From Leifsonia aquatica H1aii (lineage in GTDB: Bacteria > Actinomycetota > Actinomycetes > Actinomycetales > Microbacteriaceae): 64,000 nt of DNA. Positions 15,628-24,483 of the stretch are shown here, piece by piece (positions within the stretch are counted from its first letter, which is position 1; each line of letters opens with the position of its first letter). The translations under genes and the position numbers were made by a program. Where the stretch lies: positions 1 to 64,000 of the forward strand of contig NZ_AYMR01000034.1 in NCBI RefSeq assembly GCF_000633535.1. The letters are read 5' to 3'. The notes under the pieces were generated by a model. That model saw only the letters and a list, made by a program, of their open reading frames with translations. It ran no database searches and was not told where the DNA came from.

Positions 15628-15665
15628 GGGAGTGAACGGTTATCCGTGCACTGGCAGTCACTCCC
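15628..15665. promoter_or_regulatory. inverted repeat in the SDR/XRE divergent promoter region
   Basis: GGGAGTGA (15628-15635) and TCACTCCC (15658-15665) are perfect 8-bp inverted arms, 22 bp apart. They lie between the divergent SDR and MmyB-like regulator genes. They are well placed as half-sites for the XRE-family regulator. Confidence 0.5.
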
Positions 15666-15696
15666 TGACGTGGCCCCACGGACGTAGCGTGAAGGC

Positions 15697-16611
15697 ATGG
15701 ACAATCACGCCGAGGTCCGCGAATTCCTCGCCTCCCGCCGGGCACGCCTCACCCCCGAGCAGGCGGGGATCATCGGCGGCGGGAGGCGGCGTGTCACCGG
15801 CTTGCGCCGCGAGGAGGTCGCGATGCTCGCCGGGGTGAGCGTGGACTACTACGCCCGGATGGAGCGCGGTGCCCTGGCCGGCGTGTCGGCGGAGGTGCTC
15901 GACTCCCTCGCCCGCGCCCTCCGCCTCGACGACGCCGAGACGGCGCACCTGCAGGACCTCGCGCGCGCCGCCGCGCCTCCACGTCCCGCCCGCCGACGAG
16001 CGCGTGCCACGGGCACAACCGTCCGGCCCGTCCTGCAGCGCGTGCTCGACACGATCGGCGCGCCCGCCTACGTCGGCAACCAGCGCAAGGATCTGCTGGC
16101 CACGAACGCGCTGGGCGCCCTGGTCTTCGCACCGATCCTCGACGACCCTGCCAACGGGCGGAACAATGCCCGCTTCACCTTCCTGGACCCCGCTTCGCGC
16201 CTCTTCTACACGGACTGGGACGCGGGCGCGGACAGCATCGTCGCCTCCCTGCGCGTCGCGGCGGGGCAGAACCCGCACGACAAGGCGCTCACCGCTCTCA
16301 TCGGCGAACTGGTCACCCGCAGCGACACGTTCCGTCTGCGCTGGGCGCGTCACGACGTCCGTTTCCACCGCTCTGGGCGCAAGCGCATCCATCACCCCGA
16401 GGTCGGCGACCTCGAGCTCGACTACGAGGCCCTCGACCTCCCCGCCGATCCGGGTCTGGTCCTGTTCGTCTGCGCACCCGAGCCCGGTTCGCCGTCCGAC
16501 GAACGTCTCCGTCTGCTCGGCAGTCTGGCGGCGACCGCGAACACCTCGTCCGGGGAGAGGACCTCTCCCACACGCAACACAGCCACCCCACGATCGGAGG
16601 ACTACCGATGA
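15697..16611 (+). CDS. XRE-family regulator with MmyB-like ligand-binding domain
   Basis: The 304-residue protein has an N-terminal helix-turn-helix with the family string GGGRRRVTGLRREEVAMLAG and SVDYYARMERG. It is followed by an MltR/MmyB-type PAS-like domain (PAYVGNQRKDLLATNALG, FLDP, LRVAAGQNP). MmyB-type regulators commonly activate or repress a divergent SDR gene, as placed here. Its stop overlaps the ATG of the next gene as ATGA, so the two are co-translated. Confidence 0.9.
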   Translation: MDNHAEVREFLASRRARLTPEQAGIIGGGRRRVTGLRREEVAMLAGVSVDYYARMERGALAGVSAEVLDSLARALRLDDAETAHLQDLARAAAPPRPARRRARATGTTVRPVLQRVLDTIGAPAYVGNQRKDLLATNALGALVFAPILDDPANGRNNARFTFLDPASRLFYTDWDAGADSIVASLRVAAGQNPHDKALTALIGELVTRSDTFRLRWARHDVRFHRSGRKRIHHPEVGDLELDYEALDLPADPGLVLFVCAPEPGSPSDERLRLLGSLAATANTSSGERTSPTRNTATPRSEDYR

Positions 16612-16937
16612 CAGAAACACCCACGACCGGGCAGACCCGCGCACAGGCCGCCGTCGGCGACATCGCCCCCAAACTGGCCCAGCTCACCGATGACGTGCTC
16701 TTCGGCGATGTCTGGGAGCGCCCGGAACTGCCGAAACGCGATCGCAGCCTCATCACGGTCGCGAGCCTCATCACCTCGGGGAGCGTCGAGCAGCTCCCCA
16801 ACCACCTCCGGCTCGCGAAGGCCAACGGCGTCACGGAGGCCGAGACCATCGAGACGATGATCCATCTGGCCTTCTACGCCGGCTGGCCGAAGGCGATGTC
16901 CGCCGTCCGGATCGCCAAAACGGTCTTCGCCGAGTAG
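16608..16937 (+). CDS. carboxymuconolactone decarboxylase-family protein
   Basis: The 109-residue protein matches the small CMD fold (WERPELPKRDRSLITVASLITSG, NHLRLAKANGVTEAETIETMIHLAFYAGWPKAMSA). It lacks the CxxC of AhpD-type alkylhydroperoxidases, so it is closer to gamma-carboxymuconolactone decarboxylase or its orphan homologues. It is co-translated with the MmyB-like regulator, and the SDR is divergent. The three may handle one aldehyde or lactone-type compound (inference). Confidence 0.87.
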   Translation: MTETPTTGQTRAQAAVGDIAPKLAQLTDDVLFGDVWERPELPKRDRSLITVASLITSGSVEQLPNHLRLAKANGVTEAETIETMIHLAFYAGWPKAMSAVRIAKTVFAE

Positions 16938-16954
16938 CGCGTACGAGACAGGCA

Positions 16955-16992
16955 GAAGGGCCGGTCCGACGTTTCCGTCGTCCCGGCCCTTC
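16955..16992. terminator. bidirectional hairpin terminator
   Basis: GAAGGGCCGG (16955-16964) pairs with CCGGCCCTTC (16983-16992), with a further GACG/CGTC inner stem. It lies between the CMD gene and the minus-strand tRNA-Leu, serving both. Confidence 0.75.
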
Positions 16993-16998
16993 GTTCGT

Positions 16999-17081
16999 GC
17001 GCGAGGGGGGACTTGAACCCCCACGCCCTTTCGAGCACTGGCACCTGAAGCCAGCGCGTCTGCCAATTCCGCCACTCGCGC
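16999..17081 (-). tRNA. tRNA-Leu (anticodon CAG)
   Basis: The minus strand folds as an 83-nt class II tRNA. The acceptor arms are GCGCGAG (5') and CTCGCGC (3'). The anticodon stem CTGGC/GCCAG encloses loop TTCAGGT with anticodon CAG, a long variable arm follows, and the T-loop is GTTCAAG. CCA is not encoded. It sits upstream of fhaA, as in mycobacteria. Confidence 0.93.
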
Positions 17082-17254
17082 GAACCAAGGAAGGCTAACA
17101 CGACAACCGCCCCGACCACGAATCCGCGCGTCCGGCGGGGTTCGCGCGACTCCACCCGGAGGTGTATCTTCACCGGACGGTCAGACGCACGGAGGTCTCT
17201 TCGCAGAGGTTCCGACTAACATGCATGTAGCTGGCGAGCCGGGAGCGGGAGACT

Positions 17255-17995
17255 GTGGGCATACTGGACAACTTCGAGCGGGGGCTCGAGCGCGCGGTCA
17301 ATGGCGCGTTCGCGAAGACCTTCCGCTCGGGTCTGCAGCCGGTCGAGCTCACCAGCGCACTGCGCAAGGAGCTCGACACGAAGGCGGCCGTGGTCGCACG
17401 CGACCGCGTGCTCGCGCCCAACCGCTTCGTGCTGCGGATGTCCGCCGCCGACTATCAGCGCATGCATTCCATGGGTGCCGCACTGACGGACGAACTCATC
17501 AGCTTCGTGCAGAAGCACGCGACGACTCAGCACTACCAGTTCGCCGGCGGCATCTCGATCGAGCTCGCACAGGACGACGACATCTCGGTGGGGATGCTCC
17601 AGGTCGACTCGGAGAACGTCAAGGGAGACGTCGCCTGGACGCCCGTCCTCGACATCAACGGCACCCACTACCCGATCACCCGCGCGCGCACGGTCGTCGG
17701 ACGCGGCGGCGACGCCGACATCACGGTGGACGACACCGGCATCTCGCGACGGCACGTGATGATCACCTGGGACGGCCATCGCGCCCAGGTCGAAGACCTC
17801 GGCTCGACCAACGGTTCCAAGCTGAACGGCGAGCCCGTGCGCAAGGGCATCCTGGAGCCGGAGTCCGTCGTGACGATCGGGCGCACCCGCATCGTCTTCC
17901 GCGTGCTTCCGCAGGCCGCCCCGAACCGGCCGCAGGCGCCGACGGACGACGCGACGCGCCGGCACGACGTCGGCAACTTCTGGAGCACCTCGTGA
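17255..17995 (+). CDS. fhaA: FHA-domain protein FhaA
   Basis: The 246-residue protein has an N-terminal DUF3662 domain (MGILDNFERGLERAVNG, residues 1-120), a short linker, and a C-terminal FHA domain with GRGGDADITVDDTGISRRHV and LGSTNGSKLNG. FhaA binds phosphothreonine on PknB substrates such as MurJ/MviN in mycobacteria and tunes peptidoglycan synthesis. The linker is much shorter than the mycobacterial protein's. It starts at GTG 17255 after GGGAGCGGGAGA, opens the growth operon, and overlaps fhaB as GTGA. Confidence 0.93.
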   Translation: MGILDNFERGLERAVNGAFAKTFRSGLQPVELTSALRKELDTKAAVVARDRVLAPNRFVLRMSAADYQRMHSMGAALTDELISFVQKHATTQHYQFAGGISIELAQDDDISVGMLQVDSENVKGDVAWTPVLDINGTHYPITRARTVVGRGGDADITVDDTGISRRHVMITWDGHRAQVEDLGSTNGSKLNGEPVRKGILEPESVVTIGRTRIVFRVLPQAAPNRPQAPTDDATRRHDVGNFWSTS

Positions 17996-18582
17996 ACCCG
18001 AGCGAGCTGACGCTGCTGGTGCTGCGGTTCGGCTTCCTCCTGCTGCTCTGGCTGTTCGTCTTCGGGATCGTCTACGCGCTGCGCACCGATCTGTTCGGAC
18101 AGCGCGTGCGCAAGCTCCCGGACGCACAGGCGGCCGCCGTTCCGGCGACGCCGTTCCCGGTCGGACCGGCCGCTGCCGCAGGAGGCGCGGCCGCCGCGGC
18201 CGTCACCGAGCCCGTTCAGCGGCACGCCCCGGTCTCCACCCTCCCCTCGGGCGCGAACACCGCCTCCGGCGGCACCACCGCCAGCGTGCAGACCGCCCAC
18301 CGCCTCGTCATCACCTCGGGCCCGCGCGCCGGCACCGAGCTGCCCCTCGGGCGCGACCCCATCACGATCGGCCGCTCCAGCGAGTCCGGACTGGTCATCC
18401 GCGACGATTACACCTCCACGCACCACGCACGCCTGCTGCTCTGGAACGATGAGTGGATGATCCAGGATCTGGACTCCACCAACGGCACGTTCCTCGACGG
18501 CCGGCGCGTGACGGTCCCGACCCAGGTCCCGCTCGACACCCCGATCAAGATCGGGACGACCCTGTTCGAGCTGCGACGGTAG
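17992..18582 (+). CDS. fhaB: FHA-domain membrane protein FhaB (FipA)
   Basis: The 196-residue protein has one N-terminal transmembrane helix (about 5-28), an Ala/Pro-rich linker, and an FHA domain with ITIGRSSESGLVIRDDYTSTHHARL and LDSTNGTFLDG. In mycobacteria FipA/FhaB is phosphorylated by PknA and links FtsZ and FtsQ at the septum. It is coupled to fhaA by a GTGA overlap and followed two bases later by pstP. Confidence 0.92.
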   Translation: MNPSELTLLVLRFGFLLLLWLFVFGIVYALRTDLFGQRVRKLPDAQAAAVPATPFPVGPAAAAGGAAAAAVTEPVQRHAPVSTLPSGANTASGGTTASVQTAHRLVITSGPRAGTELPLGRDPITIGRSSESGLVIRDDYTSTHHARLLLWNDEWMIQDLDSTNGTFLDGRRVTVPTQVPLDTPIKIGTTLFELRR

Positions 18583-18584
18583 CC

Positions 18585-19835
18585 GTGGCATCCACGAACC
18601 GGGCGGCGGCACTCTCGCACGTCGGCAAGATCCGTTCGAACAACCAGGACTCCGGCTATGCGGGTCACGGGCTGTTCGTCGTCGCCGATGGCATGGGCGG
18701 CCACGCGGGAGGCGATGTCGCCAGCGCCATCGCGGTCAACCGCATCCGCGAGGCGGACACCGAGTACGCCACCGCCACTGAGGCCGAGTTCGCGCTGCAG
18801 TCCGCGCTGATCGCCGCGAACTCGCTCCTCGCCGAGACCGTCTTCGAGCACCCCGAGCTCACCGGGATGGGCACCACGGTCAGCGCGATGATCCGCGTCG
18901 GCGACCAGATCGCGCTCGCCCACATCGGCGACTCCCGCATCTACCTCTACCGGGACGGCGAGCTGAAGCAGGTCTCGACCGACCACACCTTCGTCCAGCG
19001 TCTCGTCGACAGCGGCCGCATCACCGAGGAGGAGGCGATGGTCCACCCGCGCCGCTCGGTGCTGATGCGGGTGCTGGGCGACGTGGACGCCTCCCCCGAG
19101 ATCGACACATGGGTGCTCGACACCCGCCCGGGCGACCGGTGGCTCATCTGCTCCGACGGACTGAGCGGCGTGGTCAAGAACGACGACCTCCAGGCGGCCC
19201 TGGCCACGCGGGACGCACCCCGGCAGGTCGCCGAGAAGCTGCTCAAGCAGAGCCTCGACGCCGGCGCGCCCGACAATGTGACCGTCGTGATCCTCGACAT
19301 CGCCGACGTGGCGCCGGGCGACGTGGTGAAGGAACCGGTGACGGTCGGCTCCGCCGCGGCCCCGCTGCAGTTCGGCGAACCCAAGCCGGCGACCCGCGCC
19401 TCTCGCCTGCCGACGCTGCGCCTGCATCCTGTGCGCCCCGCTTCCGGACCCACCCACTTCGAGCCGCAGTCCGACGACTACCTCGACGAGCTCATCGAGG
19501 AGGACGCCCGCCGCGCACGCCGCCGCCGGGTGACCTGGATGGTCGGGCTGGTCGTGCTCGTCCTCGCGATCGTCGCCGCCGCGTTCATCGGCTACCAGTG
19601 GACCCAGTCGCGTTATTTCGTCGGCGCGTCCTCCACGGGCAAGGTCGCCATCTTCCAGGGCGTCCAGCAGGACCTCGGACCGATCAGCCTCTCGCACGTC
19701 TACGAGGAGACGGACGTCGCCCTCGACACCTTGCCGACGTACGACAAGCAGCTGGTGAAGCAGACCATCAACGCGGACGACCTCACCGCGGCCCGTTCGA
19801 TCGTGGAGCAGTTGAGCGATGCCGTCAAACAGTAG
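18585..19835 (+). CDS. pstP: PP2C-family serine/threonine phosphatase PstP
   Basis: The 416-residue protein has an N-terminal PP2C domain (residues 1-240) with the metal-binding ADGMGGHAGGD, HIGDSRIYL, SDGLSGVV, and GAPDNVTVV. A linker and a single transmembrane helix (near residue 310) follow, with an extracytoplasmic tail. It dephosphorylates PknA/PknB and their substrates. It starts at GTG 18585, 2 bp after fhaB. The last 17 bp overlap rodA. The extracellular part is short compared with mycobacterial PstP. Confidence 0.93.
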   Translation: MASTNRAAALSHVGKIRSNNQDSGYAGHGLFVVADGMGGHAGGDVASAIAVNRIREADTEYATATEAEFALQSALIAANSLLAETVFEHPELTGMGTTVSAMIRVGDQIALAHIGDSRIYLYRDGELKQVSTDHTFVQRLVDSGRITEEEAMVHPRRSVLMRVLGDVDASPEIDTWVLDTRPGDRWLICSDGLSGVVKNDDLQAALATRDAPRQVAEKLLKQSLDAGAPDNVTVVILDIADVAPGDVVKEPVTVGSAAAPLQFGEPKPATRASRLPTLRLHPVRPASGPTHFEPQSDDYLDELIEEDARRARRRRVTWMVGLVVLVLAIVAAAFIGYQWTQSRYFVGASSTGKVAIFQGVQQDLGPISLSHVYEETDVALDTLPTYDKQLVKQTINADDLTAARSIVEQLSDAVKQ

Positions 19836-21231
19836 CGTCGCGGAGTCCCGGTCATCGGCCCGGGCCGCCTCGAAGACCGCCACCGGTCCGATCAAGCGGC
19901 TGCGGCTGCCGGCGAAGCTCCGCAACCTCGAGCTCTTCCTGCTGCTCATCGCCTGCGCGATCAACGCCGCTGCGGTCGTGCTCGTCCAGCTCGGCGCACT
20001 CGGCCATGTCGACCTGACGCTCGTCTATCTCGGCGCCGGCCTCTCGGTACTGGTGATCGGGATGCACATCGCGCTCCGCTTCGTCGCCCCGCAGGCCGAT
20101 CCCTTCCTGCTCCCGATCGCCACTGTGCTGACCGGCATCGGGATCGCCGAGATCTACCGCATCGACATCCACTTCAAGGACTCCGGCTGGGACAGCGCCG
20201 GCGTCAAGCAGATCGCCTGGACGGCGATCGCGATCGTCTGCGCCCTCGCGGTCATCATCGTCATCCGCAACCACCGGATCCTGCAGCGCTACACGTACAT
20301 CTTCGGCTTCGCCGCCCTCATCCTCCTGCTACTGCCCATGCTCCCCGGCATCGGCAAGGAGATCTACGGCGCGCGGGTCTGGATCGGCATCGGTCCGTTC
20401 AGCTTCCAGCCTGGCGAGATCGCCAAGCTGTGCCTCGCGATCTTCTTCGCCGGCTACCTGGTGCAGGCCCGCGACTCGCTGTCGATGGTCGGCAAGAAGA
20501 TCCTCGGCATCCGCTTCCCGCGTGCCCGCGACCTCGGCCCCATCCTCATCGTGTGGCTGATGTCGATGGCCGTGATCGTCTTCCAGCGCGACCTCGGCAC
20601 CGGTCTGCTGATCTTCGGCCTCTTCCTGGTGATGCTGTACGTCGCGACGGCGCGCATAAGCTGGGTGATCCTCGGCCTCCTGCTCATCGTCGGCGGCGCC
20701 GTCGTGGCCAGCCAGGTGCTGGTCTACGTTCACGACCGGTTCGAGAACTGGCTCAATCCGTTCGCGCAGAAGGTCTACGACTCCGACGGCGGCAGCTTCC
20801 AGCTGGTGCAGGGTCTGTTCGGCCTCGCGCACGGCGGACTCATCGGCACCGGCCTCGGTCAGGGGCAGCCCTGGGTGACCCCGGTCTCGCAGAGCGACTA
20901 CATCATCGCCAGCCTCGGGGAGGAGCTCGGCCTTGCCGGTCTCTTCGCGATCTTCGCCCTCTACCTGGTCTTCGTCGCCCGCGGCCTGCGCATCGGCTTC
21001 GCCGGCCAAGACGACTTCGGCAAGCTGCTCGCGGTGGGCCTCGCGTTCACCGTCGGACTGCAGTGCTTCATCGTGATCGGCGGTGTCACCCGCGTCATCC
21101 CGCTGACCGGTCTGACCACCCCGTTCCTCGCCGCCGGCGGGTCCTCGCTGGTGGCCAACTGGATCATCGTGGCGCTGCTCCTGCGGCTGTCGGACACGGT
21201 CCGCAATCAGCCCCGTCTGGTGGTGAGCTAG
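19819..21231 (+). CDS. rodA: SEDS peptidoglycan glycosyltransferase RodA
   Basis: The 470-residue multi-span protein is of the FtsW/RodA/SpoVE family, with GARVWIGIGPFSFQPGEIAKL, QRDLGTGLLIFGLFLVMLYVA, a catalytic-region SDYIIASLGEELGLAG, and GVTRVIPLTGLTTPFLAAGGSSLVANW. It polymerises lipid II for cell elongation with the neighbouring PbpA. It overlaps pstP by 17 bp and is followed by pbpA after 3 bp, so it is strictly in the operon. Confidence 0.94.
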   Translation: MPSNSSVAESRSSARAASKTATGPIKRLRLPAKLRNLELFLLLIACAINAAAVVLVQLGALGHVDLTLVYLGAGLSVLVIGMHIALRFVAPQADPFLLPIATVLTGIGIAEIYRIDIHFKDSGWDSAGVKQIAWTAIAIVCALAVIIVIRNHRILQRYTYIFGFAALILLLLPMLPGIGKEIYGARVWIGIGPFSFQPGEIAKLCLAIFFAGYLVQARDSLSMVGKKILGIRFPRARDLGPILIVWLMSMAVIVFQRDLGTGLLIFGLFLVMLYVATARISWVILGLLLIVGGAVVASQVLVYVHDRFENWLNPFAQKVYDSDGGSFQLVQGLFGLAHGGLIGTGLGQGQPWVTPVSQSDYIIASLGEELGLAGLFAIFALYLVFVARGLRIGFAGQDDFGKLLAVGLAFTVGLQCFIVIGGVTRVIPLTGLTTPFLAAGGSSLVANWIIVALLLRLSDTVRNQPRLVVS

Positions 21232-21234
21232 CCC

Positions 21235-22689
21235 ATGAACCGGGAGATCAAACGCGTCAGCACGATCGTGTTGGCGATGTTCCTCGCCCTGCTGGTGTCC
21301 ACGACGATCCTGCAGGTGTTCCAGGCCGACACACTCTCAGCGGACGCGCGCAACACCCGAGCCCGCAACGACAGCTACGCCGCTCAGCGTGGTGCGATCC
21401 TGGTCGCCGGCCAGCCGGTCGCCCAGTCCGTCGCCGCGAACGACGTCTACAAGTGGCAGCGCGTCTACAGCAACGGACCGCTCTACTCGGCCATCACGGG
21501 CTTCTACCCGGTCAACGGTGAGGCGACGGGCCTGGAGGGGGCGCTCGACGAGCAGCTCAGCGGCACCTCGAACTCGCAGTTCTTCGACCGGATCAACTCG
21601 ATCCTCACCGGTAAGAACCCCCAGGGGGCGTCGGTCGAGACGACCATCGACCCGGTCGCGCAGCAGGCGGCGTGGGACGCGTTGGGCGACTACCAGGGTG
21701 CGGTGGTGCTGATGGAGCCGAAGACCGGTCGCATCCTCGCCATGGTCTCCAAGCCCAACTACGATCCGAACGTGCTCGCGTCACACGACACGGCGGCCGT
21801 GAACGCGACCTACCAACAGCTGCTCGACGCGCCGGGCGACCCCTTGATCAACCGGACGATCGGCGGCAACCTCAACCCGCCCGGATCGACGTTCAAGCCC
21901 GTCATGAGCGCTGCGGCCTTCGGCACCGGCGACTACACCAAGGACAGCCAGCTGCCGAACCCGTCATCGCTGCAGCTGCCCGACTCCCCCACGGTCGTCA
22001 AGAACGACTCGCTGACCACCTGCGGGCCGGGTGCCACGGTGTCCATCGCCACGGCGCAGATCCTGTCGTGCAACATCCCGTTCGCCGAGCTCGGCATGCA
22101 GCTGAACGCGCAGACCATCAAGGACCAGGCGGACAAGTTCGGCTTCAACCAGGCGCTGAAGATTCCGATCCCGGTCGAGAAGAGCGTCTACCCGCTCTAC
22201 GAGGAGCCCGCCTTCCGCGCGCTCGGCTCGTTCGGCCAGAAGGACGACAAGGCATCGCCGCTGCAGATGGCGATGGTCTCGGCAGCGGTCGCCAACGGCG
22301 GGAAGCTGATGTATCCGAACCTGGTCGACTCGATCCGCACGTCGGATCTGCAGACCATCGAGAGCTTCCAGGCGAAGCAGCTCTCGGAGCCGATGTCCCA
22401 GGCGAACGCCGACACGATCAAGCAGATGATGGTCGACGGAGTCAATGAGGGAGTGGCGAGCAATGCAAGAATAGACGGGGTTCAAGTCGGCGGGAAGACG
22501 GGGACGGCGCAGAACGGCGAAGGCGAGCCGTACACGCTGTGGTTCACCGGGTTCGCCCCGGCGAACGACCCTCGGTTCGCAGTTGCGGTTGTCGTGGAAA
22601 ATGGTGGTGGACGCGGTCAGAGCGGCACGGGCAACTCGATCGCCGCTCCGATCGCGAAAAAAGTACTAGAGGCGGTGCTGAATAAATGA
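21235..22689 (+). CDS. pbpA: penicillin-binding protein PbpA (class B)
   Basis: The 484-residue protein has one N-terminal anchor (about residues 8-28), an NTF2-like/dimerisation region, and a transpeptidase domain. The three active-site motifs are Ser218-T-F-K, Ser278-C-N, and Lys421-T-G. It cross-links peptidoglycan as the transpeptidase partner of RodA. Its end overlaps pknA by 4 bp. Length and lack of PASTA domains fit the PBPA type. Confidence 0.94.
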   Translation: MNREIKRVSTIVLAMFLALLVSTTILQVFQADTLSADARNTRARNDSYAAQRGAILVAGQPVAQSVAANDVYKWQRVYSNGPLYSAITGFYPVNGEATGLEGALDEQLSGTSNSQFFDRINSILTGKNPQGASVETTIDPVAQQAAWDALGDYQGAVVLMEPKTGRILAMVSKPNYDPNVLASHDTAAVNATYQQLLDAPGDPLINRTIGGNLNPPGSTFKPVMSAAAFGTGDYTKDSQLPNPSSLQLPDSPTVVKNDSLTTCGPGATVSIATAQILSCNIPFAELGMQLNAQTIKDQADKFGFNQALKIPIPVEKSVYPLYEEPAFRALGSFGQKDDKASPLQMAMVSAAVANGGKLMYPNLVDSIRTSDLQTIESFQAKQLSEPMSQANADTIKQMMVDGVNEGVASNARIDGVQVGGKTGTAQNGEGEPYTLWFTGFAPANDPRFAVAVVVENGGGRGQSGTGNSIAAPIAKKVLEAVLNK

Positions 22690-24386
22690 GACCCACAGCA
22701 GGGCTCACCTTCGGAGGACGTTACGAGCTGCAGTCGCGCATCGCGATCGGCGGCATGGGCGAGGTGTGGCAGGCCACCGACCTCGTGATCGGCCGCACTG
22801 TGGCGATCAAGATCCTCAAGGACGAGTACCTCGGCGACCCCGGGTTCCTCGAGCGCTTCCGCGCCGAGGCCCGCCACGCCGCGCTCGTCAACCACGAAGG
22901 CATCGCGAACGTCTACGACTACGGCGAGGAGGAAGGCAGCGCCTTCCTCGTGATGGAGCTCGTCCCGGGCGAGGCGCTCTCGAGCATCCTCGAGCGGGAG
23001 CACGTGCTCAGCACCGACCGCACGCTCGACATCGTGGCGCAGACCGCCGCGGCTCTTCACGCCGCGCACGCCGCCGGCCTCGTGCACCGCGACATCAAAC
23101 CGGGCAATCTGCTCATCACCCCGGACGGCCGCGTCAAGATCACCGACTTCGGCATCGCCCGCATCGCGGACCAGGTGCCGCTCACCGCGACCGGCCAGGT
23201 CATGGGAACGGTGCAGTACCTCTCGCCCGAGCAGGCGTCGGGTCACCCGGCCTCGCCCACGACCGACATCTACTCGCTGGGAATCGTGGCCTACGAGTGC
23301 CTCGCCGGCCGCCGGCCCTTCACGGGCGAGTCGCAGGTCGCCATCGCCATGGCGCAGATCAACGAGGCCCCGCCGGAGCTCCCGGCCACGGTCGCCGAGC
23401 CCGTCCGCAACCTGGTCTTCGCCTGCATCGCCAAGAACCCGGCCGACCGGCCCGCCTCCGCCGCCCACCTGGCGCGCGCCGCCCAGGCGCTGCGCCGTGG
23501 CGACGTCCGCGCCGCTGCGGCCTCCGTCCCCGCGATCCTGGGTGGCGTGGCCGCGACCGACGCCGCGACCATGCTGATGCCGTCCCCCGCGGGGGCACCG
23601 ACCCAGGCCACCACCGTCCTGCCGTCCGCCACCGCCGCGCAGGCCGCGCAGGAGGCCGAAGAAGCCCCCGTCGAGTCCAAGAAGCGCAGTCCGTGGACAT
23701 GGCCCCTGATCGCACTCATCGCGCTGCTGGCGCTCGTACTGATCGGAACGATCATCGCCCTGGTGGCGCAGCCGAACCAGCCCAAGCCGACCCAGACCTC
23801 CACGACGAGCCAGACCCCCACGAACACACCCCCCTCGCCGACGCCGACACCGACCTCCAACACGTCGCAGATCACCGAGAGCGAGTTCCTCGGCAAGACC
23901 GGCGACGAGGCCCGGCAGATGCTGCAGTCCCTCGGCATGGTGGCGGATGTGCAGACCGGCTCGCCGGCGACGTCCAAGGACACCGTCAACACGGTCTACC
24001 GCGTCAACCCCACCGGCCCCGTCCCGAAGGGCTCCACCGTCACGGTGATGGTCTACGGCGACGTGGCGGCCATCCCGACGCCGACGGACACGGTCTCGGC
24101 CAACCCGTCGTCGCCGCAGCCGCTCCAGAACCCCGCGACCCAGATCACGGTCACGTTCGGCTCCGCGGGCTGCCCCGCCGGGCAGAACCTCGTCGGGCGC
24201 GCACTGTACGTGAACGGCGCCCAGCAGACGCCCACGTCGGGCAACACGACGGTGTGGGCGCCGACCGCGGCCGGCACGTACAAGCTCTCGTACACGATCT
24301 TCTGCGGCGAGTCCGTGGAGTCGGCCCAGTCCCCGACCGTCGACTACACGATCAGCCCGAGCAGCACCTCGACGCCGAACCCCTGA
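22686..24386 (+). CDS. pknA: Ser/Thr protein kinase PknA
   Basis: The 566-residue kinase has a catalytic domain (about residues 13-275) with GGMGEV, Lys42, HRDIKPGN, TDFGIAR, and MGTVQYLSPEQA. A Pro/Ala-rich juxtamembrane follows, then a transmembrane helix (about 336-358). The Thr/Pro-rich extracellular part has one PASTA-like repeat (SEFLGKTGDEARQMLQSLG) and a C-terminal Ig-like domain with two cysteines. Mycobacterial PknA lacks a PASTA domain, so this is a longer form. It controls division and wall synthesis with PknB. It overlaps pbpA as ATGA. Confidence 0.93.
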   Translation: MRPTAGLTFGGRYELQSRIAIGGMGEVWQATDLVIGRTVAIKILKDEYLGDPGFLERFRAEARHAALVNHEGIANVYDYGEEEGSAFLVMELVPGEALSSILEREHVLSTDRTLDIVAQTAAALHAAHAAGLVHRDIKPGNLLITPDGRVKITDFGIARIADQVPLTATGQVMGTVQYLSPEQASGHPASPTTDIYSLGIVAYECLAGRRPFTGESQVAIAMAQINEAPPELPATVAEPVRNLVFACIAKNPADRPASAAHLARAAQALRRGDVRAAAASVPAILGGVAATDAATMLMPSPAGAPTQATTVLPSATAAQAAQEAEEAPVESKKRSPWTWPLIALIALLALVLIGTIIALVAQPNQPKPTQTSTTSQTPTNTPPSPTPTPTSNTSQITESEFLGKTGDEARQMLQSLGMVADVQTGSPATSKDTVNTVYRVNPTGPVPKGSTVTVMVYGDVAAIPTPTDTVSANPSSPQPLQNPATQITVTFGSAGCPAGQNLVGRALYVNGAQQTPTSGNTTVWAPTAAGTYKLSYTIFCGESVESAQSPTVDYTISPSSTSTPNP

Positions 24387-24483
24387 CCTCGTCCGTCCGA
24401 CCGGTCTGACCCCCGCACGAGGGAGATCCTCAGAAACAGCCCGATACACTATCCGACAGCCACCGCCTGAGAAGGAGTCCGCA

